NCBI RefSeq assembly: GCF_027580225.2
Contig: NC_073358.2
Location: 29,476,501-29,540,500, forward strand
DNA from: Misgurnus anguillicaudatus
Lineage: Eukaryota; Chordata; Actinopteri; Cypriniformes; Cobitidae
Direction of reading: 5' to 3'
DNA: 64,000 nt
Positions 23,371 through 35,721 of this stretch are shown here, piece after piece. A program made the translations under genes and the position numbers. Positions within the stretch are counted from its first letter, which is position 1. Each line of letters starts with the position of its first letter. The notes under the pieces are model-generated. The model was not told where the DNA came from. It did not search any database and was given only the letters and a program-made list of their open reading frames with translations.

Positions 23371-24885
23371 AGGACAAGTTCGGTGTTTTACACTTAAAGG
23401 GGGGGTTTAATGGAATTTCAAGCATTCTGACTTATTAACACAGTTGTAGAGTTGTTTCCTCATGCTAAACGTAGGCAAAGTGTCAAAAAAGCAGTTGGGC
23501 GTGTTACAGAGTATTTCTGTGCCGAATGCACTTCGCCAGGGTTCGTACAAGTTTCTGAAAGTTTTTTTCGATTACAGGTCCAACTGACAGTTTTCTATAC
23601 GTATCACTTCTATATGGGCACTTCCCCTGGAAAACCCCGCCCACCCGTCAATCAGCCGGAGACGCTAGAACTTTTAAACATTCACATCACACGACAGCTT
23701 TGTTTAATTTCAAACTCAGCAATGGCAAGAATGAAGAAGTGTGTTTTTGGATGTAAGGAGAAGAAAGGCAGCCTTATGAAAGCAATGGATATAGTTTATT
23801 ATCGGGGGTAGCAGCGGAGTTTTGCGTGTTTGTTTGATGCACTGGATTTTCACGAGTTGCATGCGGTAAGACTTCTGTCTTATGTTGTAAATATGTGCAT
23901 GCATATTATATAAATGAAACGAACATGTAGTGAATCATAAGTTATAAGTGTTGTATAGTGTTGCATGACTCGTACTCGCTTCACCCGCGATAGTAACTCG
24001 CTTTCGTACGTTATCGGAAAGATTCGGTAAAGCTAATCTTTCTTTTATAAATCTGATTAAACTAAAGACTCTTCGGAGATATAAAGGATGTCATACTACT
24101 CTATAGGTACTCCAGATTAACATCAGAAATGCAGAAACAGCGTGTGTTACATGAGCTTGAGCTTTAAAGCCCTGTTTTCAGATTGTTTATGATGAAATAG
24201 AACGGTTTTGACTGAAATTTGAACGGTTTTCAGTTCCTGTTGTATCACCCACTACCCCTACAATGGCTGTGTAGGTGCACTGGAACAATCCTTCCTAAAA
24301 TGAATTAAATTTTCGTTTACAAAGACGTGAAACTCACAGAGTGGTCGGGGGTGTTCACTGATGTGCTGGCATAAGAATCGCTGCAAAGGATGCTTTTCAA
24401 CAGGTGTTTTAGCATTTGTTGTAATTTTGTGGACCTATTTTTCCAAACGCCTCACACACGTACATTCTTCCATTGAGAGCTTGAATAATAGACACTCCAG
24501 CCCAGTTGGTGGCTATAATCCACCTTTGCCAATTGCAAGAATACAAACAACGTTCCTGGCGGCAGAGTAATACTGTACCTCACAGCACATCTAATACAAG
24601 TCAATGGAGTTGAACAAAATCTACGATAAAACCTGTTGGAAAGCATCTTTTCAGCGATTTTTGTGTGAGCATATCAGTGAACACCCCTGACCACTCGGTG
24701 AGTTTCACGTCTTTGTAAACGAAAGTTTAATGCATTTTAGGAAGGATTGTTCCTGTGCACCTATACACCCATTGTAGAGGTGGGGGGTGATAGCATCATA
24801 TGTCCATATTTCAGTCAAAACCGTTTTATTTCATCATAAACAATCTGAAAACAGGGCTTTAAGTGTAAAATACCGAACTTGTCCT
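23371..24885. mobile_element. TTAA-flanked fold-back element containing a Kolobok-like insertion
   Basis: TTAA (23367-23370) then AGGACAAGTTCGGTGTTTTA; the right end is TACCGAACTTGTCCT then TTAA (24886-24889). The arms pair over most of their length. The same family is at 43498-44883. Without the insert it would be about 745 bp. Confidence 0.93.
23398..24163 (+). mobile_element. Kolobok-like DNA transposon remnant, 766 bp, TTAA duplication
   Basis: It is flanked by TTAA at 23394-23397 and 24164-24167. The host element has a single TTAA at this place (TTTACACTTAAAG), as its opposite arm shows. The left end is AGGGGGGGTTTAATGG. A 30-codon frame (23722-23811) starts MARMKKCVFGCKEKKGS, like the Cys-x3-Cys start of a THAP zinc finger, and then stops. 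Known Kolobok elements use TTAA sites and have THAP-bearing transposases. The family call is inference from those traits. Confidence 0.7.
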
Positions 24886-24889
24886 TTAA

Positions 24890-26691
24890 CCAATCAAATT
24901 GTATAGGATTATGTTTGGGGTCAACGTTGGTCTTGTGATTAGGACTGAGTTAGGGGCTCAATCAATACCACTGTTTTCAATCTCTTATTTTCCTCCAGTT
25001 TGAGGGGTAAGTTAGGGTTTGGGTTATAGGACAGAAAAGTTCCAGGACCAACAAAAGATCCATCAAAACCTTTTACTTGGCAAAATGATTTTGTGGCAAT
25101 AGATCTCATAACTCAGACAAAATACATTCCCATGACATATCATGCTGTTTTCCCATAACATAAGCACAATTCAATTGTTGAGCAGAAGGTTCAGTTATGT
25201 GTCACTGCATCAGGAAATGCATGTGAAGGTGGACAACAGAGCAGTTACATAAACCACAACTCATCAAACTCTATGAGGCTCATCCTTTTGGTCTTTGAAT
25301 GAGACAAAGCACTTCCTGTGTGCAATATGTGCAAAGTGTTGACTCAGTCACAATAGAGAGGCACTATCTATTCGTATTCATTAAGTCTTTATTGGTTCTT
25401 CTAAGCTCATGGATTAAGCAAGCTGTATCTTCAGGCTATGCTTCAGAATCTTAGGGCATGGGAAAAGATTCAAAGTAATAAATGAAGAAACAATGCCAGC
25501 AGTAAACAGAAAACATGAGATGTTACACTCTGAAAAATGGTGCTAAATAGCACTAAAAATAGCATAATAAAATGACATTACATGATTATAGCACCACTTA
25601 TGGTTTTACATAGATGATATAGCACTTAAAGTGGCTCCTTTATATGATTACCAGCCATTGAACCACTTTTAGTGCTATTAAGCATTATTTTTTTCAACAC
25701 CACAACCTGATTTTCTTTTTTTCTATCCTAAAGCAAAATATAATGTGATGCCTATTATTTTATTATTAATAAACATTGGCACACATAGCAGTTTCATATC
25801 TCAAAAAGTCCCTAAATATATTTTTGCTTTAGGCATCGACTTCTTCTTTTTCTGCGTCATTGGTTATCTAACCCTGCCTTCCCGCTCAGCTCATAATCCT
25901 GCTGTGAATCTAACAGCCACATGGAGTGAATCCGTAATTTACTTTTTGTTTCCTCAAATAGGCCCGGTATATAACAAACACATCCTTTTGTCAACCCCTA
26001 ACCCTTCAGTCAATTGAAAGACCGGTGGAAGAAGTCAACAGGAACAAATATAAGTGTGTGTTTATGTCGGTTGGCATGCTTCATTATACTGTAGCAGCTG
26101 TTTAAGTTTTTTCTCTAATGATTGTGTTATCAGTGTCTGCAGCCATGAGAAATGTTCTGTTTCTCACAGAAAGGTGAAAGATGAGAATTAGTTAGGCCAT
26201 AAACCATGAAATTATTCAATTTATTTAACATACACGCGCACACACACATACTGCCACACACACATTTACTTGAGCTTTCGGAGCCATACATCTGATTTAA
26301 GTTTTTGATGTACATAAATATAGCTTTTAACATTTAAGTCAAAATTATGACCGTTCTTTAGGACTTTCTAGCATTTACAGTAAGTCTATTCAGTATTTAC
26401 ATGACCCATTTGGTGGAAACAACTAATAAAGGACATCAAAGCACTCATAAATGATGACTCTTTATGAGTTTACAATGTGAGATGTTCTGTTTATTAATAC
26501 CTAATGCACTTCTAATACTACACTCAAAAAGTGCTGTTTTTCTCAGGCCATGTTTGGGTAAAATATGGGCTTGTTCTAGGCTATTTAAACCCAACAGTTT
26601 GGCCGACTTTAATAAAGATTGAAAAATACAACATAGATAATTAAAGATTTAATTAATTCAAGTTGCTGGCAAAAGCGATTATACACTGTCA
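24890..26691. other. intergenic, with one small MITE at ~25526-25697
   Basis: About 25526-25697 starts ACACTCTGAAAAATGGTGCT and has inverted TAGCACTAAAA/TTTTAGTGCTA arms, the same family as the array at 47.8-48.9 kb. The 90-codon frame at 25745-26017 has no recognised domain. A CA tract lies near 26236-26250. Confidence 0.55.
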
Positions 26692-26693
26692 GA

Positions 26694-27083
26694 AATAATA
26701 TGAAGATGTACCCTAGCTTTTACTGGGTCAGTACTCTTTCAAAAGGCACAGCTTTGCACCTAAAGAGTTAATATCATTATAAGGTACATATTGGTACCAC
26801 ATATACTTATCTGTACCTAATGGTATTAGGACCTATTTAAAGGTACTACCCTAGTGACAGCTGGGGTACATATTTAGACCCTTTTTGGTAACACTTTATT
26901 TAAGGTGTTATTAAGTTTATTTAGTAAATATTGCCTAACATAGTCATACTATTTATTCAGATAATAATTTGTTATTTTCTTAATATAGTATAACTATATA
27001 CTTAATTAATCCTTAATTAATGCCTTATTCATGCATTATTATGGACTCCTAAAATAAAGTGTTACCCATTTTGTCTAACAGTG
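26694..27083. mobile_element. Tc1-type MITE (TA duplication) with a GGTAACAC MITE inside
   Basis: TA precedes CACTGTCAGAAATAA, and TTGTCTAACAGTG precedes TA at the right end. The interior is rich in GGTAC motifs. The insert at 26887-27066 starts GGTAACACTTTATTTAAGG and ends AAAATAAAGTGTTACC; it has the same end type as the 32429-33572 element. Confidence 0.75.
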
Positions 27084-27386
27084 TAGGATTATAAGGTGCA
27101 CCATGTGATATATCACAGTTCTAAATGTGCTTATATTATGTGTGTTAGACACTTATTTAAATTCAGCATTAACTAATATTTTTTTTTAAATGTTGTAACG
27201 GTTAACATTAGTTTATGCACAATAAACTATTATGCACAATTGTTAAAGATTAATACTGTAAGATGAAAAACTATATTGCTAAAAGTTAGTTTATGTAAGT
27301 CATCATAATATAGCTACAAATTTTAGCAAATACAACCTTAATGTAAAGTATTATACAGAAAAATCAAATGACTAATAATTTGGGTT

Positions 27387-28376
27387 ACACTGAAAAAAAA
27401 TATTCATTCAATTTACTCTGTGTTTACTTTAGTTTTTTTAAGGTAATTGGTCGCAATCCATTTATTTATGTTAAAGGATTAGTCCATTTTCTTTAAAAAA
27501 AAAATCCAGATAATTTACTCACCACCATGTCATCCAAAATGTTGATGTCTTTCTTTGTTCAGTTGAGAAGAAATTATGTTTTTTGAGGAAAACATTCCAG
27601 GATTTTTCTCATTTTAATGGACTTTAATGGACCCCAACACGTAACAGTTAAAAATTGCAGTTTCAACAGAGTTAAAGGACTTTAAACTACAACTTCTCGT
27701 CTGTCTCCGGTCCTGTGGCACGCCAGCGCAGCCTCACGTAATTACGTAATGCCTGGAAAGATCACGTGTTACATATATGAAACGCACATTTTACATTTTA
27801 AAACAATAAACTGAAACAAAGACATTAATTAGTATCATTCCACATACAACGTCGGAGCGTTTCTCCCCACTTGTAAACACTGGGGCGGAGTTTCGATACA
27901 TCATCTGTGACCTTTCGGCGTGATGGCGTATTGCGTGAGGTTGCGCTGGCGCGTCACAGGACCGGAGGAAGACGAGAAGTTGTGGTGCATATTTTTTTAT
28001 TTCTCTTGTCAAAAGTGAGAATCGTTTCAGATGCCTCGTTTGGGATCATTTAGAGTTCTTTGAAACTCCGTTGAAACTTACTGCATTAAAACTGTTACTT
28101 ATTGGGGTCCATTAAAGTCCATTAAAATGAGAAAAATCCTGGAATTTTTTTTTCTCAAAAAACTCACTTTTATCGCGACTGAACAAAGAAAGATAACATG
28201 GTGGTGAGTAAATTATCTGGATTTTTTTAAGAAAATGGACTAATCCTTTAAACAAAAGTTTTTTGTTTTGTTTTGTTTTTCTAATTTTTTTGTTTAAATG
28301 TAGCTTAAATAAATTGATTGCGACCAATTAGCTTTAAACAATTGAGTAAATGGAATGAATCATTTTTTTCAGTGTA
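27387..28376. mobile_element. ACACTGAAAAAAA-ended MITE carrying a TTAA fold-back insert
   Basis: The left end ACACTGAAAAAAAATATTCA is matched in reverse by TGAATCATTTTTTTCAGTGT, next to TA. Inner arms pair (TTGGTCGCAATCCATTTATT against AATAAATTGATTGCGACCAA). The 27475-28247 element interrupts it. Confidence 0.8.
27475..28247. mobile_element. TTAA-flanked fold-back element, 773 bp
   Basis: TTAA (27471-27474) then AGGATTAGTCCATTTTCTT; the right end is AAGAAAATGGACTAATCCT then TTAA (28248-28251). It is a sister of 17437-18324. The short minus-strand frames inside are by-products of the arms. Confidence 0.92.
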
Positions 28377-28379
28377 CCC

Positions 28380-30408
28380 AGTTGTTCTATTATGACACTT
28401 GAAATATTATGTATAAAAAATAGATGGAAAAATGCTTATATTATGTCTGTATAGCTTTTATTTAGAGGTAAGTGAAGGTTTAGTCTGAAAGGAAATCTTT
28501 TAATAAGAGCCAAATATGAACTGCCTTCAGACGATCAATAAAAGAAAGTACCTTTTTATTTTAATGGAAAGAGCTGGGCCATTTAAGCAGATCATAACCT
28601 TGCACAGAAAGTATTACTTGTTGAAATATACAGTATATACACATTCACACTAAATGGCCTCTGTTCCCTTTGCATGAATATTAACGAGGAAGTGTGTGCA
28701 GTTAATGGGTACACGTTCAGGAAACATCTTGAAAGTTAAACATTAAACATTTCATGCATCTGTTTTTTAACTGTCCCTCCGAGAGAGCACTTGAATATTT
28801 TGTGCCGATATTGTGTTTTTAAGGCACTTAATGTCATGAACATTTTTTGAAGTTCACTAGCATGCAAAATGGCCAGATAAATAACCTCCTGGACATCTGC
28901 ACGATGTATAAACTGTTCATGGAAAATACAACAAACAATCAACCTAACAAAATTTGTGGAAAAACAAACCTAAACAGACACAATCTTCAAACTTCCTGCA
29001 TGGATCTGTGTTGTGTGCGTGCGTGCGTGCATGCATGTGTGGTATGCGTGAACCTGTGTTTTTTTGGGGATTTTGTTGTTATGTGATCAACAGTGCAGGA
29101 TTGGGAAAATTTAGCCGTCATGTGCTGGATAAAGCTGGATTTCTTTTCAAACTGTACCAGTAGTCACAACTGCTATTTGGTCTTTCCATGTGTACCTTTG
29201 TACTCCTTTAATGCCTAAAAGAAGCTAATTATAATGCTTCGACTAGAACAATCTAGTTAGTAAAGTGTTGACCACATCTGTTCTTGCATTTTAATCGTTT
29301 GCATGTGAGTACATTGGCAGCAAACTCCACACACATTTGTACTCTGTCTTCATTCTTTTTCTGTCGTTTTAACTCTTTTTGAATGCAAATAGGACAAGAT
29401 CATTTGAGAAGATGACAGCTTAGCTTTGTGTACTTTTTTCAAATTTTACAGTAATTATAATTTAAGTCTATAATTTTTGATTAACAACATTGGCATGGAT
29501 AGACTGAAGATGACAGACAACAGATAGCATGCAATTAACATTATTTTATTAAGTTTTTATATATTCTAGTGTTATTAAACATATTATAACATTATTATAA
29601 AAGTTCACTTTCATATTTAGGCAAACTATTTTTTTATATTAAACAGACTTAGTCAGTCAAATATATTATCTTTTTTGTAAATATTTCCTATGAAGTCTCC
29701 ATTGTAAATATTTAGATTCTTCAAATATTTGTCTTATGACTGATTTGGTAGGATGTATGTAGCTTATTTTAGTGAAGTATTTTCAAACAACGTTCTAAAA
29801 ATGGCAGCCAAAGGTGATTGAGGATGACCTGCCATCTTTACCAAATAGCAGCTGATATGGGAGCTCCTGCTGTTCTTCAAAAGCAGATGATCAACCCTTG
29901 ACATTTGGCCCTGGCATCAGATAACATGAAAACAGCACACTGATGAACTCAGACCTCAGGCTGCAAATTATTAACATTTTTAAAAGGTCATGTCTTTCTG
30001 ATTAATGAGATTTCTCTTGGATATAATTGGACTTCATAGTTTAGAGGAGTCTGGATATAATTTGTGGTTATGACAAATACTGTTGACTAATAAGGATAAA
30101 TGAAACCGTATCTTTAGATAAAGTATACATACAATTTACTCAAAGGATCACATTACTCACATCACATGCTGCAATTGAATTATCTCTGATATTGGCCATT
30201 CCTTACACAGTTAAACCACATTTTTTGGTCAATGAGCTCTTTGCAAAGATACTGTCATTCATATCATTTTGTGATTACGTTTGAGGTATTTTCTGCTGAA
30301 ACATAAATGTGTGACCTTTCGATAACCTTCCAGCCATTTTTATTACTAGAAAATGTGTTAGAAAAAACTGGCATTAGATGTATGACTGATAAAACTTGTT
30401 TAATTGGC
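28380..30408. other. no gene seen
   Basis: AT-rich DNA. It holds a short TGCG/CATG tract near 29016-29040 and overlapping short frames without domains. No clear repeat was recognised. Confidence 0.5.
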
Positions 30409-30412
30409 TTAA

Positions 30413-31506
30413 AGGTAAAGAGGAAAATGTTCCATTATTTTAGAAAATAACTGCCCCTCCACTTAAAAAAAAATGCACATGCGCAACACTCTACCTGCTC
30501 CCCGAGAGACAACGCCTATTACCCCGGATTTCCACCGACTGCGGAACGGCTGCGGAACGGCGGCGGAGTCAATCGGTTTCCATTCAAGTCAATGTGTGTA
30601 TTTCCACTGACTGCGGCCCTCCGGAAGAAATACGCAGAGCTTCTATTTTTGACGGATGCCGGACAGCTCCACAGGGCGGAGCCATGACTATGTCACGTGA
30701 TCATACCTGAATTCGCGAGATCTCGTGTTGTGATCTGGGCTGGTCCAGCAAAACATCATAATTTAACGTCATAATGGGCGGAGACAGAACTAGATATTGC
30801 ACGATCATCAAGTGAATTTGCGAGACCTCATGGGTCCTCGTCACTTCAGCACGCAGCCGCTCTACAACAAATACGGAACTGGTGGGTATTGGCGGACGGC
30901 AGAGTGTGGATCTGTAACGCAGCGGAGCCGATCTGCAGCCGTTCCGCAGTCGGTGAGAATCCAGGGTTACATGTGTGCACGAGAGAGAGAGCCTCTTTTC
31001 TTTGCTCTGTTTACAAGTTGCTGCATGGTTCGTGACTTGTGCCAGGGCTAGCATTGCTAATCATAGCTTACATCAACAGTGATTTTAAATGGATTTCTCC
31101 AAATAGCATGCCAAACTTACCTGTCGTGTAGAAACTTTGCGACTGAGGCATCAGTGGGAAGCCCAACCTGTGCTTTTAGCACACGCCAACGTGTGAAATA
31201 TTCTCCGAAAACACTCGTTTCTTTCTTCAGAGCCCTTTCTCTTCTTGTCATGCAATTCGTAAACACTTTTTCTCTTGCGAACCTCAGACATTTTGAAAAA
31301 ATACGGTGAGAATGCAAGCTTCAATGAATGGCTGAAGCCGTAGCCCACCACACATATAAGCCTCAAAGTACGCTTGTGCAGAAAGCGAACCTAGGGACGA
31401 GCACGTACGACAGCCTTATGTAAAAATATCAAAAGAATGATTGACAACTGGGATGACCAATATTCTTGATGATCCACCTGGAAAAAGAAAATCTTCTGCT
31501 ATACCT
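30413..31506. mobile_element. TTAA-flanked element with a Harbinger-like insertion
   Basis: TTAA (30409-30412) then AGGTAAAGAGGAAAATG; the right end is AAATCTTCTGCTATACCT then TTAA (31507-31510). The element at 30532-30966 lies inside. The many overlapping frames in 30700-31370 follow its higher GC and show no recognised domain. Confidence 0.75.
30532..30966. mobile_element. PIF/Harbinger-like MITE, 435 bp, TTA duplication
   Basis: The left end CCCCGGATTTCCACCGACTG and the reversed right end CCCTGGATTCTCACCGACTG match over about 30 bp. TTA flanks both sides (30529-30531, 30967-30969). A 3-bp TWA duplication is the Harbinger signature. It is GC-rich against AT-rich surroundings. Confidence 0.75.
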
Positions 31507-32072
31507 TTAAATGTGAGCAAGTTAATGCACTAAAACAGATGTCTACAGCCAGGTCAACATTCCTCTTGCAGAACCTTGAAAAAAGCAATAATTGCATTTA
31601 TTTAGTGCTGCGCTTGAATAAGCTGTTTCACAACAGACATTTGTTTCACATTTATAACAGAATTTACAAATATAACCCAAAACCCAGTTTAGTATCCTTA
31701 ATGCATATTACTTTGCAGTGGTATCTGGAAGTTATCAATTGGTGTTTTTATGACTTGTGATGGTTGTTTATGAGACCCTTATTTGTGCTAAGCTCTGTTA
31801 TAATCCACCAGGACAAACTTTGCTTTCCCGGCATCATCTGCATATTTGATCCATTTCCAGCATCTTTTTTATAAGTTCATGCTGAGGAAGGCAACACATC
31901 ACATTAATAGCCAGGTTTTTAAACTTGTGAAAAGGATGGTTATTGAGTCTTCCGAGAAACATGTCATCATCTAATAATAACACCTTGTTCTTGTTAAATC
32001 CTAATTTGAGTAATCAATATAAAGCACATAAGCACACAAAGTGATCACCAAGATTGAGATGTTCTGCTCGGT

Positions 32073-32331
32073 CAGTGGTTCTCAAACTAGGGGGCTGGTG
32101 CCAAGGAGCTCAAATTTTGTGACATTTTATAAAATAAATCAATTTATCATAAATTCTGTGTAATTAAACCTCAAAAAATAAGGCTAACAGCACTACATTG
32201 TATCATTTAATATGTTTTGTTTAATTTTAAGTTTTAGAATGTTTTATGACATAATTTTTTTTTAAGGGGGCCACAAAGGGATGCATCGCACACAAGGGAG
32301 ACCGCACCCCGAAAAGGTTTGAGAACCACTG
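32073..32331. mobile_element. hAT MITE, 259 bp
   Basis: The ends CAGTGGTTCTCAAACTAGG and AAAGGTTTGAGAACCACTG are inverted. It is the family of 10824-11113. The flanking 8-mers have diverged, which fits an older insertion. Confidence 0.8.
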
Positions 32332-32428
32332 CTCTATGTTGTCTTTGTGACCCAGCCTGTGAAAACCCAGCCAAAGTCAATTTTTGTGAGTAACTGTTAC
32401 ATAAAATTCTTGAAAAAATAACCTTTAC

Positions 32429-33572
32429 GGTAACACTTGAAGGGGTGTTCAAAAGACTGACATGACACCTTCATGACACGTGCCATTAACACGAAGGAGA
32501 TTTTATGCACGTTTATGACAACTGTCATTAAGTGTCATTCGTTCAATTATGTAATTTTTAATGCAAAGATGACTTTTTTGACAAAATAATTGACCACTTT
32601 TTACCCGTGTTACAAAATTAATTTGTCATTAAAATGTCATTTAGTTTTAATACTCTGTCATATAGTTTTATAACAGCGTCATGAATATTTTTCTTGACCT
32701 CAACTATTGTGGTACAAATATAATTTGTCATTTAAATGTCATTAAGTGTTAATACTCTGTCAAATAGTTTTATAACAACGTCATGAATATTTTTCATTTC
32801 ATAATGTTTTTTTCATAATGTTTCCTCCATGTGTTTAACAAATAAATTCAACCATTCAATAATAATAATAATTAAAATAAAATATAATTTTATTGGATTT
32901 GGAGACCAATTCATCTAAAATTAAATGAAAACAATACAATGGTGGGTTAAGCCATGCAGCGTTGGGTACATATAGCTGTAAAAACAGTTATTTACATTAA
33001 AATAATTTTTCTTTTATGTCAAAACACTTCAGAACCCTCTGTGTGAGGATGAACAAGTTCTGTTAGTTGTCAGTTTTTTATGTATTGTGCAAATACATAA
33101 AGTTAAGTATAATCTTATATAGTCTGCTGCATTTTGTTAAGATATTTCAAATTATTTTACAGTATTAACACTTAATGAGATTTAAATGACAGTTTAATGT
33201 AACATTAACCCATAAAGCTAGGTCGTTTCTTAAAGGGATACTTCACCGGATACTTCAGGGATACTTTCTACAGATACAAAGCTGAATGCTAAATCAATGA
33301 AGTATCCCTTTACGTTTGACCATTATTCTGCTATGTCACGTTTATAACAGATTTATGACAAGTTAGGATGTATTGGTTAATGTCAAGTTGTCATAACAAA
33401 GACAATTCAAACAATGTCATCTTTGCATTAAAAATGACATAATTAAACAAATGACACTTAATGGCAATTGTCATAAATGTGCATAAAATCTCCTTCATGT
33501 TCATAGCACGTGTCATGTCATGATTATGAAGGTGTCAAGTCTTATGAACACCCCTTCAAGTAAAGTGTTACC
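32429..33572. mobile_element. long fold-back element, 1,144 bp, GGTAACACTT ends
   Basis: The left GGTAACACTTGAAGGGGTGT pairs with the right ACACCCCTTCAAGTAAAGTGTTACC. The arms pair for about 200 bp (GATTTTATGCAC, CATTAAGTGTCATT). The middle repeats TGTCATT(A/T)A motifs and holds a 76-bp MITE (33234-33309, AGGGATACTTCACC to AGTATCCCT, TTAA on the left). Flanking 8-mers agree at about 6 of 8 bases. Confidence 0.8.
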
Positions 33573-34319
33573 ACCTTCATTAATACTTTAATATTGACTC
33601 AGTAAGGCCATCTCAAGGGTTAAAATCAATGTGAAAACAATGATTGACATCAAATTCTGATGCTCATAATCTCATGATTATGAGACTTTTGCGTGGGTTT
33701 CACACAATTCATCACATATTGTTGTAATTGGTAGATGAAAGACATACTCAGAAGCAGAATTCAATGACAAAGGTGCAAGAATAAATGGGATCAGGCAAAA
33801 TGAACAATGATGGTGTGTGTTGAATTGCCTTCACCTTCACTCACGAGTTCAGCTGCTGCAATGGCTGTACCATATCAACTTAAATGTGCTGGCATGACAT
33901 CCATATAGACACTAAGCGAAATTTTACTTAATGGGGTGCACAGGAAATGAGAGCTCTTCAGTTGATCTTTCATTCATATTTTGTGAGAGGAAACTCCAGT
34001 TGACCTCTTTCAATTCTTAGGCGTCATCACTGTGCAAATCTTACACTTTCGTTGTTTGTCACAAACCTGTGGTTAACGGATGGAGGTTTAGCTGCTGAAT
34101 TGACTCAGTGTGTTGACTTAACTGGAATCATTGCTGTCTGGTAAGAAGCAGTTTCATCATCAAGACTGTGAGCCGACTTATTGCTACATCTTGTTTTACT
34201 AAACGCTTAAAGCTAAAACAAAATGCAATATAAATCTATATAAACACCATGTTTAAACTGTTCTAATCTATGTCAATGAGACAATTATATTAGTGCAAAA
34301 TCTGTTCAGGCCCTTTAGG
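33573..34319. other. no gene seen
   Basis: AT-rich intergenic sequence without a recognised repeat or frame. Confidence 0.5.
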
Positions 34320-34324
34320 CCTTA

Positions 34325-35454
34325 CAGTGGTTCCCAATCCCGAGGCACCCCTCCCAGACAGTTTTAGATGTCTCCTTATTTAACACACCTGATTTAACTC
34401 ATCAGCTTGTTAGGGAGACATGTTTACCATTTTAGAAGTAGGCTGATGAATTGAATCAGGTGTTTTGAATAAGGAGACATCTAGGGGTGCCTTGAGGACC
34501 AGGGGCCTCATGTATAAAACTTTGCGTAGATCCCATACTTAAAGTGTGCGTACGCACATAAGGCAGAATTTGTGTACGCACAAAAGTTTTCAGATTTATA
34601 AAACCATGCGTACTCCAGAAACTGCGCAAAATTCCATTCATAAATCCCAATGAGCGGAAGATTGTGCGTACGTGCGTCCCGCCCCCATCTCCTCCCCGAA
34701 ACAACCATATATGGAGCGTACAACCCTTAGTTTTACTGGGCATAATATGGTCTGCATATCATTTTAATATGGATTGACATTACAAAACACAAGGAAAATA
34801 TCGTAAAAATATTTTTTTTAATTCAAAATAATAAAAAAAATGCCAAAAATATATATTTCCTGAAATACATTTTGAAATATGTTTACAAAAATATACTTTC
34901 CACAAGTAAATACATTTTAAAACATTAAAACATATATATTTAGCCCTTCATATATTGTAATTCAAGGAAATATATTCACGTCGCATTGGAAGAAAAACTT
35001 TGTTACGAACCTGTAAACAAAACAGTTTTAAAAAGATTAAAATTATTTATTTAGCATATGTTTAAAATATACTTTTGGCCAGAGAAATTATAATTTTTTG
35101 CCTCATGGTTTTTTATGAAATTATAAAAATGCTGTTTAAACACTGGCATTGTCAAAGTTGATACTGGTTTCACATATTGCCAGACAAGTGTCATTATATT
35201 CATAACATTTTTAATGGAAAACAAACTCAGAGGCAGATTAAATGTTTGGTAGAGATCGTTTCGGGTCATGTTCGTCTTTATCTCAGGCGGCAAGCGCATC
35301 AATTATACCATTGAACGCATTGCGCAGTTATTTACGCCAAGTTTATTTTTTATTAATCCTGATATGTGCGTGAAAAATTGCGTACGGATATTTCTATGCT
35401 TATTTTGTGCGTACGCAACGTTTATACATCAGGCCCCATGATTGGGAAGCACTG
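34325..35454. mobile_element. hAT-like MITE with a 936-bp element inside
   Basis: The outer ends are CAGTGGTTCCCAATCC and GATTGGGAAGCACTG, with CCTTA on both sides. The inner element (34502-35437) has ends GGGGCCTCATGTATAAAAC and ACGTTTATACATCAGGCCCC, with TGCGTACGCA strings near both. The host element alone would be about 194 bp. Confidence 0.8.
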
Positions 35455-35721
35455 CCTTACAATGAGTAAAGTCTTTACTGTAAATAACGCTTTCGACATT
35501 CTCAATGCTTGACAGATGTTTGCAGTCTGCAGAACATAACTGAAAACTAATAATAAAAATTCCTAGGTCAAATGTTCACATATACTCTGCATAATACCTA
35601 GATCAGAATTCCCCAAATCTTACCCTGAAGGGCCAGAGAACTGCAGAGTTTAACTCCAACCCTGATCAAACACATCTGAGCAAGCTAATCAAGGTCTTCA
35701 TGATCATTAGAAAATCACACT

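Noticed and set aside
30701..31054. 117-codon ORF and several overlapping ORFs in 30.7-31.4 kb
   Set aside because: They coincide with a GC-rich Harbinger-like MITE and its host element. Frames on both strands overlap and none shows a domain.
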